Shown here one piece after another: positions 1 through 7,994 of a stretch of 64,000 nt of DNA; the stretch's first letter is position 1, and each line of letters starts with the position of its first letter. This stretch comes from Gordonia insulae. GTDB taxonomy: Bacteria > Actinomycetota > Actinomycetes > Mycobacteriales > Mycobacteriaceae. The notes under the pieces are model-generated. The model ran no database searches, was not told the origin of the DNA, and saw only the letters and a program-made list of their open reading frames with translations. Made by a program: the position numbers and the translations under genes. The DNA lies in assembly GCF_003855095.1 (NCBI RefSeq), contig NZ_CP033972.1, positions 1,612,001 through 1,676,000 of the forward strand. The letters run 5' to 3'.

Positions 1-356
1 TCGCGTCACTGGGACTCGCGGTAGCGTTCTACTACGGCATCACCGCGTTCGCCTGCACCTGGTACTTCCGTCGCACCCTCTTCCAGTCCGCGCGCAATTT
101 CTTCATGCGCGGCCTGTTCCCCCTCCTGGGCGGCCTCGCGATGACGTGGGCCTTCGTCAAGAGCGCCATCGACATGATCGCTCCCGACTACGGTTCCACG
201 TCGGTCGGCGGCATCGGCGGTGTGTTCATCCTGGGGGTGGGGATGCTGGTGCTCGGCATTCCGCTCATGCTCGCTTGTTTCGCGCACAACAGCAGCTTCT
301 TCAAGGGCGAGACCCTCAACGCCGACACCGAAGTGAAGGTGCCCGATGTCTTCTGA
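1..356 (+). CDS. APC-family amino acid/polyamine permease, C-terminal part (5' truncated)
   Basis: The frame is open from the window edge (first full codon at base 3) and ends at TGA 354-356, so only about the last 117 residues are visible. They contain two hydrophobic membrane-spanning segments separated by a basic loop (WYFRRTLFQSARNFFMRG) and a short polar cytoplasmic tail, the pattern of the end of an APC-superfamily amino acid permease. The basic loop and the GGxxM hydrophobic stretch after it fit this family. The following genes encode amine oxidation enzymes, so import of a polyamine or amino acid that feeds them is a reasonable inference. The stop overlaps the start of the universal stress gene by 11 bases, suggesting one transcript. 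The substrate cannot be read from the sequence. Confidence 0.75.
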   Translation, partial: ASLGLAVAFYYGITAFACTWYFRRTLFQSARNFFMRGLFPLLGGLAMTWAFVKSAIDMIAPDYGSTSVGGIGGVFILGVGMLVLGIPLMLACFAHNSSFFKGETLNADTEVKVPDVF

Positions 357-1278
357 GCCCGCCTCCCCTGCTCCCCGTCGCTCCGCTCGCCCCCACACCC
401 CCCATAGCTCCGCTCGCCCCCGCCCCCGCCTCGCGGTCGGCTACCTTGCCACGCCGTCGGGGGCCGACGGAGTGACCCTCGCCGTGGCCCTCGCCCGCGC
501 CACCGGCGCGGCCATCGACCTCATCTGCGTGGTACATCCCGTCGAGTACGACGGTCACCCCGGACTCGACGAATATCGGGAACGCCTGGAGAACCAGGCC
601 GCCCAGTGGCTCCTCGACGGTGCGGCCGCGATCCCCGACGACATCGAGACCCGCACCATCGTGACCGTCGACGACTCGTTCGCCGACGGCCTGGTCACCA
701 TGGCGCAACAGTCGGGTGCGGCGATGATCGTCGTCGGCGGGACCGGTGACGGCCTCGTGCGCCGCCACTCCCTCGGGACCGTGAGCACCGCACTCGTGCA
801 CTCCTCTCCCCTGCCCGTCGCGCTGGCGCCGCGCGGATACGCCGAACGGACCGAGGCGCGGTTCGATTCGGTGACCGTCGCGGTGTCCAGCAAGCCCGGC
901 CGCAGCGACCCGCTCCCGTTCGCGGTCGCGCTCGCCGAACAGGGCGGCCTCGACCTCCGTCTGCTCTCACTGGTGTCGATCGACGCCCCGTTCGACGACG
1001 AGACCCCGCGCGCCGCGCGTGAGCGGCAGATCGGGGTCGCCGAGAAACTGCTGGCGGACACCCGGGCCACCGTGCCCGACGAGCTGGACGTCGACGTCCT
1101 CGTGGCCGACGGTGCCACCCTCGATGAAGCGCTGGACAACCTTCCCTGGGACGACGGGGACATCGTCGCCGTCGGTTCGGGCCATCTCGGCGCCGCCAAC
1201 CGGGTGTTCCTGGGCAGTACCGCGGCGCGCATCCTCCGGTGGACCACCGCGCCGGTGGTCGTGGTGCCCCGGCCCTGA
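346..1278 (+). CDS. Tandem-domain universal stress protein (UspA family)
   Basis: 310 residues with two Usp domains in tandem: the first at about residues 27-160 begins RLAVGYLATPSGADG, and the second at about 175-310 ends in GSTAARILRWTTAPVVVVP, the usual last strand of a Usp fold. The nucleotide-loop pattern G-x2-G-x9-G-S/T is recognisable in domain 2 around GSGHLGAANRVFLGST and is less clear in domain 1. The first 26 residues are Pro/Arg/Ser-rich and probably disordered. Tandem Usp proteins of this size are common in actinobacteria and bind ATP or AMP. The start overlaps the permease stop and the stop overlaps the next ATG (TGATG), so expression is probably coupled to transport and catabolism. 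The precise role is unknown. Confidence 0.85.
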   Translation: MSSEPASPAPRRSARPHTPHSSARPRPRLAVGYLATPSGADGVTLAVALARATGAAIDLICVVHPVEYDGHPGLDEYRERLENQAAQWLLDGAAAIPDDIETRTIVTVDDSFADGLVTMAQQSGAAMIVVGGTGDGLVRRHSLGTVSTALVHSSPLPVALAPRGYAERTEARFDSVTVAVSSKPGRSDPLPFAVALAEQGGLDLRLLSLVSIDAPFDDETPRAARERQIGVAEKLLADTRATVPDELDVDVLVADGATLDEALDNLPWDDGDIVAVGSGHLGAANRVFLGSTAARILRWTTAPVVVVPRP

Positions 1279-1997
1279 TGATGGCGACCCCGACGATCCT
1301 CGAACTGCGCCATGCCGAATGCGAGTCGCCGGGCGCCTACGGTGCCGGTCTGGTCGATGTCGCGAGCATCCACACGGTGCGGGCGTGGCGTGATCCGATC
1401 CCCGACGACCCCGCACCGTACGCGGCCATCATCGTGATGGGCGGACCGATGGGGACCGACGACGGTCCGTCGATTCCGTGGATCGACGACGAGATCGCCT
1501 TGCTGCGCCGTGCGATCGCCGCGGGCACACCCATCTGGGGCGCATGTCTTGGCTCCCAGTTGCTGGCCAGTGCACTCGGCGCGGAGATCACCACCGGACC
1601 GGCGCCGGAGATGGGCATCGTCGACATCACGCTCACCGACGACGGCCTGCACGACCCGGTGTGGTCCGGGCACGGGGACACCACTTTCCCTGCGCTGCAA
1701 TGGCATTTCGACACCTTCGCGGTGCCCGAGGGTGCCACGCTGTTGGCATCGTCGGCGGCCTACCCGAATCAGTTGTTCCGCCATGGGAGTTGCTACGGCA
1801 TCCAATTCCACCTCGAGGTGGACGCGGTCGTGCTGGAGGACTGGCTCGCCGTCGACGACTACCGCACGGAGTTGATCGACCTGCTCGGCACCGACGGTGT
1901 GGCACACACGGTCGAGGAGATGTCGAGGATCGAGGGCGTGACGGTGCCACTGGCGATGAGCGCGATACGGCGCTGGTTCGACCTGTTCGTCGCCTGA
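1278..1997 (+). CDS. Class I glutamine amidotransferase-like hydrolase (possible gamma-glutamyl amine hydrolase)
   Basis: 239 residues. The nucleophile elbow is GACLGSQ, with the catalytic Cys near residue 93, and the His-Glu pair lies in GIQFHLEVD near residue 184; all three residues of the class I GATase triad are present. The oxyanion-region motif MGGPMG is present as well. No synthase domain is attached, so it is a stand-alone amidotransferase or hydrolase. In the Puu putrescine pathway a related hydrolase (PuuD) releases GABA from gamma-glutamyl-GABA, and the neighbouring oxidase, dehydrogenase and aminotransferase make that role plausible. However, the sequence looks more like the general COG0518 type than PuuD itself. 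The start ATG at 1278 shares a base with the preceding TGA; ATG 1281 is an alternative. Confidence 0.8.
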   Translation: MMATPTILELRHAECESPGAYGAGLVDVASIHTVRAWRDPIPDDPAPYAAIIVMGGPMGTDDGPSIPWIDDEIALLRRAIAAGTPIWGACLGSQLLASALGAEITTGPAPEMGIVDITLTDDGLHDPVWSGHGDTTFPALQWHFDTFAVPEGATLLASSAAYPNQLFRHGSCYGIQFHLEVDAVVLEDWLAVDDYRTELIDLLGTDGVAHTVEEMSRIEGVTVPLAMSAIRRWFDLFVA

Positions 1998-2005
1998 CGC
2001 GGCCC

Positions 2006-2020
2006 CGACCCCCGGGGTCG
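2006..2020. terminator. Short hairpin between convergent genes
   Basis: A 7-base perfect inverted repeat (CGACCCC, one-base centre, GGGGTCG) lies 9 bases after the amidotransferase stop and before the convergent oxidase gene. The tiny centre means the real loop would consume part of the stem, and there is no T-run. It is a weak terminator candidate only. Confidence 0.3.
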
Positions 2021-2068
2021 AGGTGCCGCTCTGCTCCCGAGGAACGTCGATTCCCAGGGCACGTCGGG

Positions 2069-3484
2069 TCAGCTGTCGAAACCGAGGCCGACCTTGTCCA
2101 TCAGGGTCAGCCACGCGCCCCGTCGCCCGGCGCGTCGCTCGCTGCGGGCGAGTTCGCGCCGGGTCATGGTGATCCCGGCCCACCGCAACGGTTCCGGCGG
2201 GAAGGGAATCGGCTTGTCGCGCACCATCGTCAGCCGGGTCCGCGCCGTGTCGAGCCCGTCCACGAGATCCAGTGCGGTGCGCGCACCGAAATGCGAAGCA
2301 CCCACCCCGAGTCCGGTGAACCCGACAACACTGACGACGCGACCATCGAAGGCCCGGTCCCAGAAGGCGCAGAACCGCGAACACGTGTCGATGACCCCAC
2401 CCCAGGCGTGGGTGGCGCGGATACCCTCGAGTTGCGGGAAGTACTGCAACAGATGCTCGCCCAGGATGCCGAACTCGCTCGGTTCGAACTCATGACGTGC
2501 CCGTGCGTCGGACCCGTAGTGATAGAGCGCGTCCCACCCGCCGAACAGGATTCGGTCGTCTGCGGTCAGTCGGAAATAGTGGAACCGGGGTCCGCAGTCG
2601 GCGAGTCCTTCGCGACCCGACCAGCCGATCGCAGCGCGTTGCGCGGCGGTCAGCGGCTCGGTCATCAACGCGTAGTCCCACACAGGAACCGTGTAGAGCC
2701 GCAGGCGCCGGAGCAGCGAGGGGCTCGCGGATGTCGCGAGTATCACTGCTGCCGTGTCGATCTCACCGTACGCGGTACTCACCGACATGCGGGTGCCCCT
2801 GGATCGCAACCGGTCGACCCCGCTGTGTTCGAAGATCTGCACGCCCAGGCGCTCCGCGGCCTCGGCCAGACCCCAGGCGAGCTTGGCCGGATCCAGCATG
2901 ATGACGTCGGGATCGTGCAGCGCCGCAACGACCATGGGCGATGCCACGGACTCGCGCGCCTGCGGCCCCGGCAGCAGCGGGAGGTCCGCGCCGAGCAGCG
3001 CCGCCGTCGAGGAGTGCTCCTGCAGTCCCGCGACCTGCCAGTCGAAGTTCGCGATGTCGAGTTCGCCGGTGCGTTCGGCGTCGGCGTCGATGCCCAGCCG
3101 GCCGAGCGCGGCCTCGATGTCGTCGAGGGTCTGCCGGCCCATCCGCAGCAACTCGGGCATCTCGTCGCCGAACCGCTCCACGCCGTTGGCGAGGCCATGG
3201 GTGATGCTCGCCGAACAGAATCCGCCGTTGCGACCGGAGGCGTGCTCGGCGATCCGATCCCGTTCCACCAGGACGACCCGGCGGTCGGGATTCTCCTCGG
3301 CGGCCTGCACCGCTGCCCACAATCCGGTGAAGCCGCCACCGACGACCACCAGGTCCGCGGTCACCGCACCGGACAGCCGAGCGCGGGGTTCCGGTCGCCC
3401 GGGCCGGTCGAGCCAGTAGGACACCGGTCGCGCCTGTGCCACCATCGCCCGCCCACGTTCGGTCCCGGCGGTCGCCCAGCTCAT
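2069..3484 (-). CDS. FAD-dependent amine/amino acid oxidoreductase (DAO family, PuuB-like)
   Basis: 471 residues. An N-terminal SYWLDRP segment is followed by the Rossmann dinucleotide motif VVVGGGFTGLWAA at about residue 40, then the FAD ribose acidic residue in VVLVERD and the typical HASGRNGGFCS segment. This is the D-amino acid oxidase/glycine oxidase fold (PF01266). PuuB, gamma-glutamylputrescine oxidase, has this layout. The gene is downstream of the aldehyde dehydrogenase on the same strand, and its ATG at 3482-3484 overlaps that gene's TGA in an ATGA. I chose this start because of the coupling; an ATG at 3514 would add ten residues inside the upstream gene. The product aldehyde would be the substrate of the coupled dehydrogenase. 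The exact amine is inferred. Confidence 0.85.
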   Translation of the reverse strand: MSWATAGTERGRAMVAQARPVSYWLDRPGRPEPRARLSGAVTADLVVVGGGFTGLWAAVQAAEENPDRRVVLVERDRIAEHASGRNGGFCSASITHGLANGVERFGDEMPELLRMGRQTLDDIEAALGRLGIDADAERTGELDIANFDWQVAGLQEHSSTAALLGADLPLLPGPQARESVASPMVVAALHDPDVIMLDPAKLAWGLAEAAERLGVQIFEHSGVDRLRSRGTRMSVSTAYGEIDTAAVILATSASPSLLRRLRLYTVPVWDYALMTEPLTAAQRAAIGWSGREGLADCGPRFHYFRLTADDRILFGGWDALYHYGSDARARHEFEPSEFGILGEHLLQYFPQLEGIRATHAWGGVIDTCSRFCAFWDRAFDGRVVSVVGFTGLGVGASHFGARTALDLVDGLDTARTRLTMVRDKPIPFPPEPLRWAGITMTRRELARSERRAGRRGAWLTLMDKVGLGFDS

Positions 3485-4971
3485 CGCTCTCCGGTGAAAA
3501 CGGTTCGGTGCCAAGGCTTTTCGGCGACTCCGGTGATGTCACTCATGACATGCTTGGTGGCCAGGTACTCATCGAACGAATAGGTCGACATGTCCTTGCC
3601 GAATCCCGATGCTCCGAATCCGCCGTGCGGCATCTCACTGATGATCGGGATGTGGTCATTGATCCAGACACATCCGGCGTGGATCTCGCGCCCGGCCCGC
3701 TGTGCGCGGTAGACGTCCCGCGTCCACGCCGACGCGGCCAGACCGTAGACCGTGTCGTTGGCGCGGCGGATCGCATCGTCGTCGTCGGAGAACGAACTGA
3801 CCGTCAGCACGGGGCCGAAGACCTCGTCCCGATAGATCTCGGCGTCCTCGGCCACATCGGCCACCAGGGTCGGCGGGTAGAACGCGCCCGGTCCGTCGGG
3901 CACCGTTCCGCCGGTGACCAACCGGGCGCCGTCCGAGACGGCCCGGTCGACCATGCCCGCCACCTTGTCCCGGTGCGCGCACGAGCTGAGCGAACCCATG
4001 TCGGTGACCGGATCCGTGGGATCACCGACCACCATCGAGCCCATCAATTCGGCCACACCGTCGACGAAGTCGTCGTAGAGATCGCGGGCCACGATCGCTC
4101 GCGTTGCGGCGGTACAGTCCTGCCCGGCATTGATCAGCGCCCCCGCGACCGCACCGTGGACCGCCGCGGTGAGGTCGGCATCGTCGAACACCACGAACGG
4201 CGCCTTGCCGCCGAGTTCGAGCTGTACGCGGGTTCCGTTGCGGGCCGCCTGTCCCATCACCAGCCGACCCACCGCGGTGGAACCGGTGAAGGTGACCATG
4301 TCCACGCCCGCGTGCCCGGCCAGTGCCGATCCGACGTCGGCGCCCGTGCCGACCAGGACGTTGAGCACACCGTCCGGCAGGCCGGCCTCGGTGGCCAGGC
4401 GTGCGAGGGTGAGTGTGGTCAACGGGGTCAACTCGGCGGGCTTCAGCACCACCGCACAACCCGCCGCCAACGCCGGGATGACCTTCCAGATCGCCATCTG
4501 GAACGGGTAGTTCCACGGCGAGATCGACCCGACGACGCCCACCGGTTCGCGACGGATCGACGAGGTGTGGTCGCCGGAGTACTCGGCGCTCGCCTTGCCC
4601 TCGAGGTTGCGGGCGAGACCCGCGAAGAAGTCGACGTTGTCGATGCTGCCGGGGATGTCGAACTCCGTGGCGAGGCGGATCGTGCGCCCGGTATGGGCCA
4701 CCTCCTCGGCCGCGAGCATCCCACTGTTGTCCCGCAGGACCGTCGCGAGGTTCCGCAGAACTTCCGATCGCTCGGCGGGAGTTGCTGCACCCCAATCGTT
4801 CTGCGCCGACCGCGCCGATGCCACGGCGGCATCGACGTCGGCGGCACCGGCGAGCGCGACCGTCGCGACGGGCTCACCGGTGGCCGGGTTGAGCACGGTG
4901 TGGGCGGGCCCGTCGCCGCGCACGGCGGCCCCGGAGATCCAGCCGGTCGGCAGCGCGTAGGGGGAAGACAT
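3481..4971 (-). CDS. Aldehyde dehydrogenase (gamma-aminobutyraldehyde dehydrogenase-like)
   Basis: 496 residues, normal length for an NAD(P)-dependent aldehyde dehydrogenase. The general-base Glu is in LELGGKAPFVV and the nucleophilic Cys in NAGQDCTAATR, the form typical of PatD/PuuC-like aminobutyraldehyde dehydrogenases. NAD-binding elements SPWNYPFQMAIWK and FTGSTAVG are present. The start is ATG 4971 (MSSPYALPTGW); an upstream in-frame start at 5055 would cross the divergent promoter region and is unlikely. The gene is first in a two-gene leftward operon with the FAD oxidase and diverges from an Lrp-type regulator. This fits a step that oxidises the aldehyde made by the oxidase or by the nearby aminotransferase. 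Confidence 0.9.
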   Translation of the reverse strand: MSSPYALPTGWISGAAVRGDGPAHTVLNPATGEPVATVALAGAADVDAAVASARSAQNDWGAATPAERSEVLRNLATVLRDNSGMLAAEEVAHTGRTIRLATEFDIPGSIDNVDFFAGLARNLEGKASAEYSGDHTSSIRREPVGVVGSISPWNYPFQMAIWKVIPALAAGCAVVLKPAELTPLTTLTLARLATEAGLPDGVLNVLVGTGADVGSALAGHAGVDMVTFTGSTAVGRLVMGQAARNGTRVQLELGGKAPFVVFDDADLTAAVHGAVAGALINAGQDCTAATRAIVARDLYDDFVDGVAELMGSMVVGDPTDPVTDMGSLSSCAHRDKVAGMVDRAVSDGARLVTGGTVPDGPGAFYPPTLVADVAEDAEIYRDEVFGPVLTVSSFSDDDDAIRRANDTVYGLAASAWTRDVYRAQRAGREIHAGCVWINDHIPIISEMPHGGFGASGFGKDMSTYSFDEYLATKHVMSDITGVAEKPWHRTVFTGER

Positions 4972-5083
4972 ACCGGCGGATTCTATCAGTGTTGATGACG
5001 GAATCACTATCTCAAGTCGATGATTTCTACGGAAAACGTCGTTGTAGGTTGCCAACTACTGCTGAATCCGCCACCATCAACGT
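4972..5083. promoter_or_regulatory. Divergent control region of the amine-catabolic genes
   Basis: This 112-base gap separates the aldehyde dehydrogenase from the divergent Lrp-family regulator and is AT-richer than its surroundings. GGCGGATTC at 4975-4983 is mirrored exactly by GAATCCGCC at 5064-5072, so each gene carries the same nine bases just ahead of its start. An imperfect palindrome, GTAGGTTG followed by CCAACTAC, lies at 5044-5059. Lrp/AsnC proteins often bind such sites next to their own gene, so autoregulation is an inference from position. Confidence 0.45.
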
Positions 5084-5545
5084 GTGGTCGACTCCTCCTC
5101 AGCACTCGACGCCACGGCGAAGAAGATCATCGAAGAGCTCCAGGCCGATGGTCGGAGTTCCTATGCCTCGATCGGGAAGGCGGTCGGACTGTCCGAGGCC
5201 GCGGTCCGCAATCGTGTACAGAAGCTCAGCGACAGCGGACTGCTGCAGATCGTGGCCGTCACCGACCCGCTCAAACTCGGGTTCTCCCGCCAGGCGCTGA
5301 TCGGCATCCGCTGCACCGGCGACACCGAGGCGCTCGCCGATCAGCTCTCCGTGTGTCCGGAGATCGACTACGTCGTCCTCACCGCCGGCTCCTTCGACAT
5401 CCTGATCGAGGTCGTCTGCGAGGACGACGATCACCTGCTGCGCATCCTCAACCAGAAGGTGCGCAATCACCGCGAGGTCACCGCCACGGAGACGCTCGTG
5501 TATCTGAAACTTGTCAAGCAACAGTACAATTGGGGTACCCGATGA
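5084..5545 (+). CDS. Lrp/AsnC-family transcriptional regulator
   Basis: 153 residues. The N-terminal AsnC-type helix-turn-helix spans about residues 8-55 (LDATAKKIIEELQADGRSSY, then IGKAVGLSEAAVRNRVQKL). The C-terminal RAM/ligand-binding domain contains the typical PEIDYVVLTAGSFDILIEV stretch. The family forms dimers to octamers that sense amino acids or related effectors. The start is GTG 5084, the only good start ahead of the helix-turn-helix. The stop overlaps the aminotransferase ATG (ATGA). It probably controls both the downstream aminotransferase-deaminase genes and the divergent dehydrogenase-oxidase operon, with a polyamine-derived amino acid as possible effector. Confidence 0.9.
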   Translation: MVDSSSALDATAKKIIEELQADGRSSYASIGKAVGLSEAAVRNRVQKLSDSGLLQIVAVTDPLKLGFSRQALIGIRCTGDTEALADQLSVCPEIDYVVLTAGSFDILIEVVCEDDDHLLRILNQKVRNHREVTATETLVYLKLVKQQYNWGTR

Positions 5546-6927
5546 GCATTGCCAACGAGCTCGCGACCGATCTCTCGCTCGGCGAACGCAGCGCCGCCCA
5601 CCTCTGGGGGCACTTCGCACGACACGGCGACGGCATCACGCCACCGGTCATCACCCGCGGCGAGGGCATGCGGATCTACGACGACCAGGGTCGCAGTTAC
5701 CTCGACGGGCTCGCGGGCCTGTTCGTGGTGCAGGCCGGACACGGTCGCGTCGAACTGGCCGAGGCGGCGGCCAAGCAGGCCAAGGAACTCGCGTTCTTCC
5801 CCATCTGGTCGTATGCGACGCCGCCCGCCATCGAACTCGCCGAACGCCTGGCCGCCTATGCACCCGGGGATCTCAGCCGGGTCTTCTTCACCACCGGCGG
5901 TGGTGAAGCGGTGGAGAGCGCCTGGAAGCTGGCCAAGCAGTTCTTCAAGCTGACCGGGAAACCGATGAAGCACAAGGTGATCTCGCGCGCGGTGGCCTAT
6001 CACGGCACCCCGCAGGGCGCGCTGGCCATCACCGGCGTGCCGGCGCTGAAGCAGATGTTCGAGCCGCTCACGCCGGGCGGCTTCCGCGCACCGAACACCA
6101 ACATCTACCGCGCACCGAGCGAGGACCTCGCCGCGGATCCGAAGAAGTTCGGGCGGTGGGCCGCCGATCGCATCGCCGAGGCCATCGAGTTCGAGGGCCC
6201 CGATACCGTCGCCGCGGTCTTCCTCGAGCCGGTACAGAACGCCGGGGGCTGTTTCCCGCCGCCCCCAGGGTATTTCGAACGCGTCCGGGAGATCTGCGAC
6301 GAGTACGACGTCCTCCTCGTCTCCGACGAGGTCATCTGCGCGTTCGGCCGCATCGGGTCGATGTTCGCGTGCGACGACTTCGGCTATGTGCCCGACATCA
6401 TCACCTGTGCGAAGGGCATGACGTCGGGGTACTCCCCGATCGGCGCGATGATCGCCAGCGACCGCCTCTTCGAGCCGTTCCGCGACGGCACCACGTCCTT
6501 CCCGCACGGATATACGTTCGGCGGACATCCGGTGTCGGCAGCGGTCGCCCTGGCGAACCTGGATCTCTTCGAACGCGAGGGCCTCAATCAGCACGTCAAG
6601 CAGAACGCGCCGGCGTTCCGCGCGACGCTGGAACGACTGCACGACCTGCCCATCGTCGGTGACGTCCGCGGGGAGGGCTACTTCTACGGCATCGAGTTGG
6701 TGAAGGACAAGGCGACCAAGGAGACGTTCACCGACGCCGAGTCCGAACGAATCCTGCGCGGATTCCTCTCGAGTGCACTGTTCGAGGCGGGCTTGTACTG
6801 TCGCGCCGACGACCGTGGCGACCCGGTGGTGCAGCTCGCGCCGCCGCTGATCGCCGGTCAGGCGGAGTTCGACGAGATCGAGCAGATCCTGCGGTCGGTG
6901 CTGACGGAGGCCTATACCCTGCTCTGA
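5542..6927 (+). CDS. Class III PLP-dependent aminotransferase (polyamine/omega-amino acid type)
   Basis: 461 residues. The PLP-binding Lys is in DIITCAKGMTSGYSPIGAM, the conserved Asp in LLVSDEVICAFGR, and the phosphate-contact motif in TTGGGEAVESAWK. These features, with MRIYDDQGRSYLDGLAGLF near the N terminus, place it with putrescine-pyruvate/SpuC-like and omega-amino acid-pyruvate transaminases. The predicted reaction is transfer of a terminal amino group to pyruvate or 2-oxoglutarate, giving an aldehyde for the adjacent dehydrogenase. The ATG at 5542 overlaps the regulator stop and the TGA at the other end shares a base with the deaminase ATG. The substrate (putrescine, GABA or similar) is not fixed by the sequence. 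Confidence 0.88.
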   Translation: MSIANELATDLSLGERSAAHLWGHFARHGDGITPPVITRGEGMRIYDDQGRSYLDGLAGLFVVQAGHGRVELAEAAAKQAKELAFFPIWSYATPPAIELAERLAAYAPGDLSRVFFTTGGGEAVESAWKLAKQFFKLTGKPMKHKVISRAVAYHGTPQGALAITGVPALKQMFEPLTPGGFRAPNTNIYRAPSEDLAADPKKFGRWAADRIAEAIEFEGPDTVAAVFLEPVQNAGGCFPPPPGYFERVREICDEYDVLLVSDEVICAFGRIGSMFACDDFGYVPDIITCAKGMTSGYSPIGAMIASDRLFEPFRDGTTSFPHGYTFGGHPVSAAVALANLDLFEREGLNQHVKQNAPAFRATLERLHDLPIVGDVRGEGYFYGIELVKDKATKETFTDAESERILRGFLSSALFEAGLYCRADDRGDPVVQLAPPLIAGQAEFDEIEQILRSVLTEAYTLL

Positions 6928-7955
6928 TGCCGGTCCCCACGTCCCGTCTCCGGGAGTTGCCGAAAGTCGAGCTGCACGTCCACATCGAGGGCACGCTGGA
7001 GCCCGAACTCGTGCTCGAGCTGGCTCGCGACGCGGGCATCGCGCTGCCGTACCGGGATGCCGATACGCTCCGGGGGCGTTACGTGTTCGCCGACCTGCAG
7101 TCATTCCTCGACATCTACTACGAGAACCTCGGCGTCCTACGTCGGCGTCACGACTTCGCCCGCCTCGCATACCAATACGCGAGCAGGGCGCATGCCGGCG
7201 GCGTGGTGCACGCCGAGGTCTTCTTCGATCCGCAGGCGCACCGATCGCGCGGGGTGGCCGTCGCCGACGTCGTGGCCGGGCTCGTCGAGGGTTTCGACCG
7301 GGCGTTCGGGGAGTTCGGGTTCACCACCGAGCTGATCGCGTGCTTCCTGCGGGACCGACCGGTGGCCGAAGCCCTCGAGACCCTGGACGAACTGACGGCG
7401 TGCCGGGCAGCGATCGTCGGCGTCGGCCTGGATTCCGCCGAGGTCGGGCACCCGGCGTCGTTGTTCACCGAGGTGTTCGCCCGCGCGGCCGACCTCGGCC
7501 TACGGCGCGTCGCCCACGCCGGTGAGGAGGGCGGCCCGGATTCCGTCCGCGCTGCCATCGATCATCTCGGCGTGGAGCGGGTGGATCACGGCATCCGCAG
7601 CGTCGACGATCCCGATCTCGTCGCGGAACTGGTCGCCCGACAGATGCCGTTGACCGTGTGCCCGCTGTCCAACGTCCGGCTGCAGGCGGTGGCCGACCTC
7701 GCCGTGCATCCGCTGCCCGACCTGATCGCCGCCGGTGTGCTCGTGACGATCAATTCCGACGACCCCGCGTACTTCGGTGGGTACGCCGACGACAACTTCG
7801 CCGTGGTCGCCGACGCCTTCGCCCTCGACGACCCGGCGCTCGCCGCATTGGCCGACAATTCCGTGACCGCCAGCTTCCTGCCGGATGCCCGCAAGGCCGA
7901 GCTGCGCTCCCGGATCGCCGCCTGGCTAGCGGGCGGTCGCGATCCGGTGCGCTGA
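6927..7955 (+). CDS. Adenosine/adenine deaminase family amidohydrolase (probable adenine deaminase)
   Basis: 342 residues. Metal-binding HxH is in KVELHVHIEGTLEPELV, the catalytic HAGE motif in RVAHAGEEGG, the next metal His in ERVDHGIRS, and the metal Asp in TINSDDPAYFGGY. All active-site elements of the adenosine deaminase superfamily are present. The SDDPAYFGGY form is typical of the adenine deaminase branch characterised in Pseudomonas and fungi, rather than adenosine deaminase proper, so hydrolysis of adenine to hypoxanthine is my preferred call. The start shares the A of the preceding TGATG. Its link to the amine genes may reflect nitrogen salvage. Confidence 0.82.
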   Translation: MPVPTSRLRELPKVELHVHIEGTLEPELVLELARDAGIALPYRDADTLRGRYVFADLQSFLDIYYENLGVLRRRHDFARLAYQYASRAHAGGVVHAEVFFDPQAHRSRGVAVADVVAGLVEGFDRAFGEFGFTTELIACFLRDRPVAEALETLDELTACRAAIVGVGLDSAEVGHPASLFTEVFARAADLGLRRVAHAGEEGGPDSVRAAIDHLGVERVDHGIRSVDDPDLVAELVARQMPLTVCPLSNVRLQAVADLAVHPLPDLIAAGVLVTINSDDPAYFGGYADDNFAVVADAFALDDPALAALADNSVTASFLPDARKAELRSRIAAWLAGGRDPVR

Positions 7956-7957
7956 AC

Positions 7958-7978
7958 GCGACCGGCCCCCGGGGTCGC
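7958..7978 (+). terminator. Hairpin after the aminotransferase-deaminase genes
   Basis: GCGACC and GGTCGC form a 6-base stem around a GC-rich 9-base loop directly after the deaminase stop. No T-run follows. The short distance to the next GTG (7995) leaves room only for a weak terminator. The right half shares CCCCCGGGGTCG with the hairpin near 2010. Confidence 0.3.
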
Positions 7979-7994
7979 TGGTAACCTCCGACCG

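Noticed and set aside
1478..3583. Long plus-strand open frame of 701 codons
   Set aside because: It runs out of frame through the amidotransferase and antisense to the FAD oxidase, both with complete family motifs; the translation is Arg/Gly/Pro-rich with no fold.
5044..5059. Imperfect palindrome GTAGGTTG-CCAACTAC as a definite Lrp operator
   Set aside because: Only six of eight pairs; kept as a note in the control region rather than as its own site.
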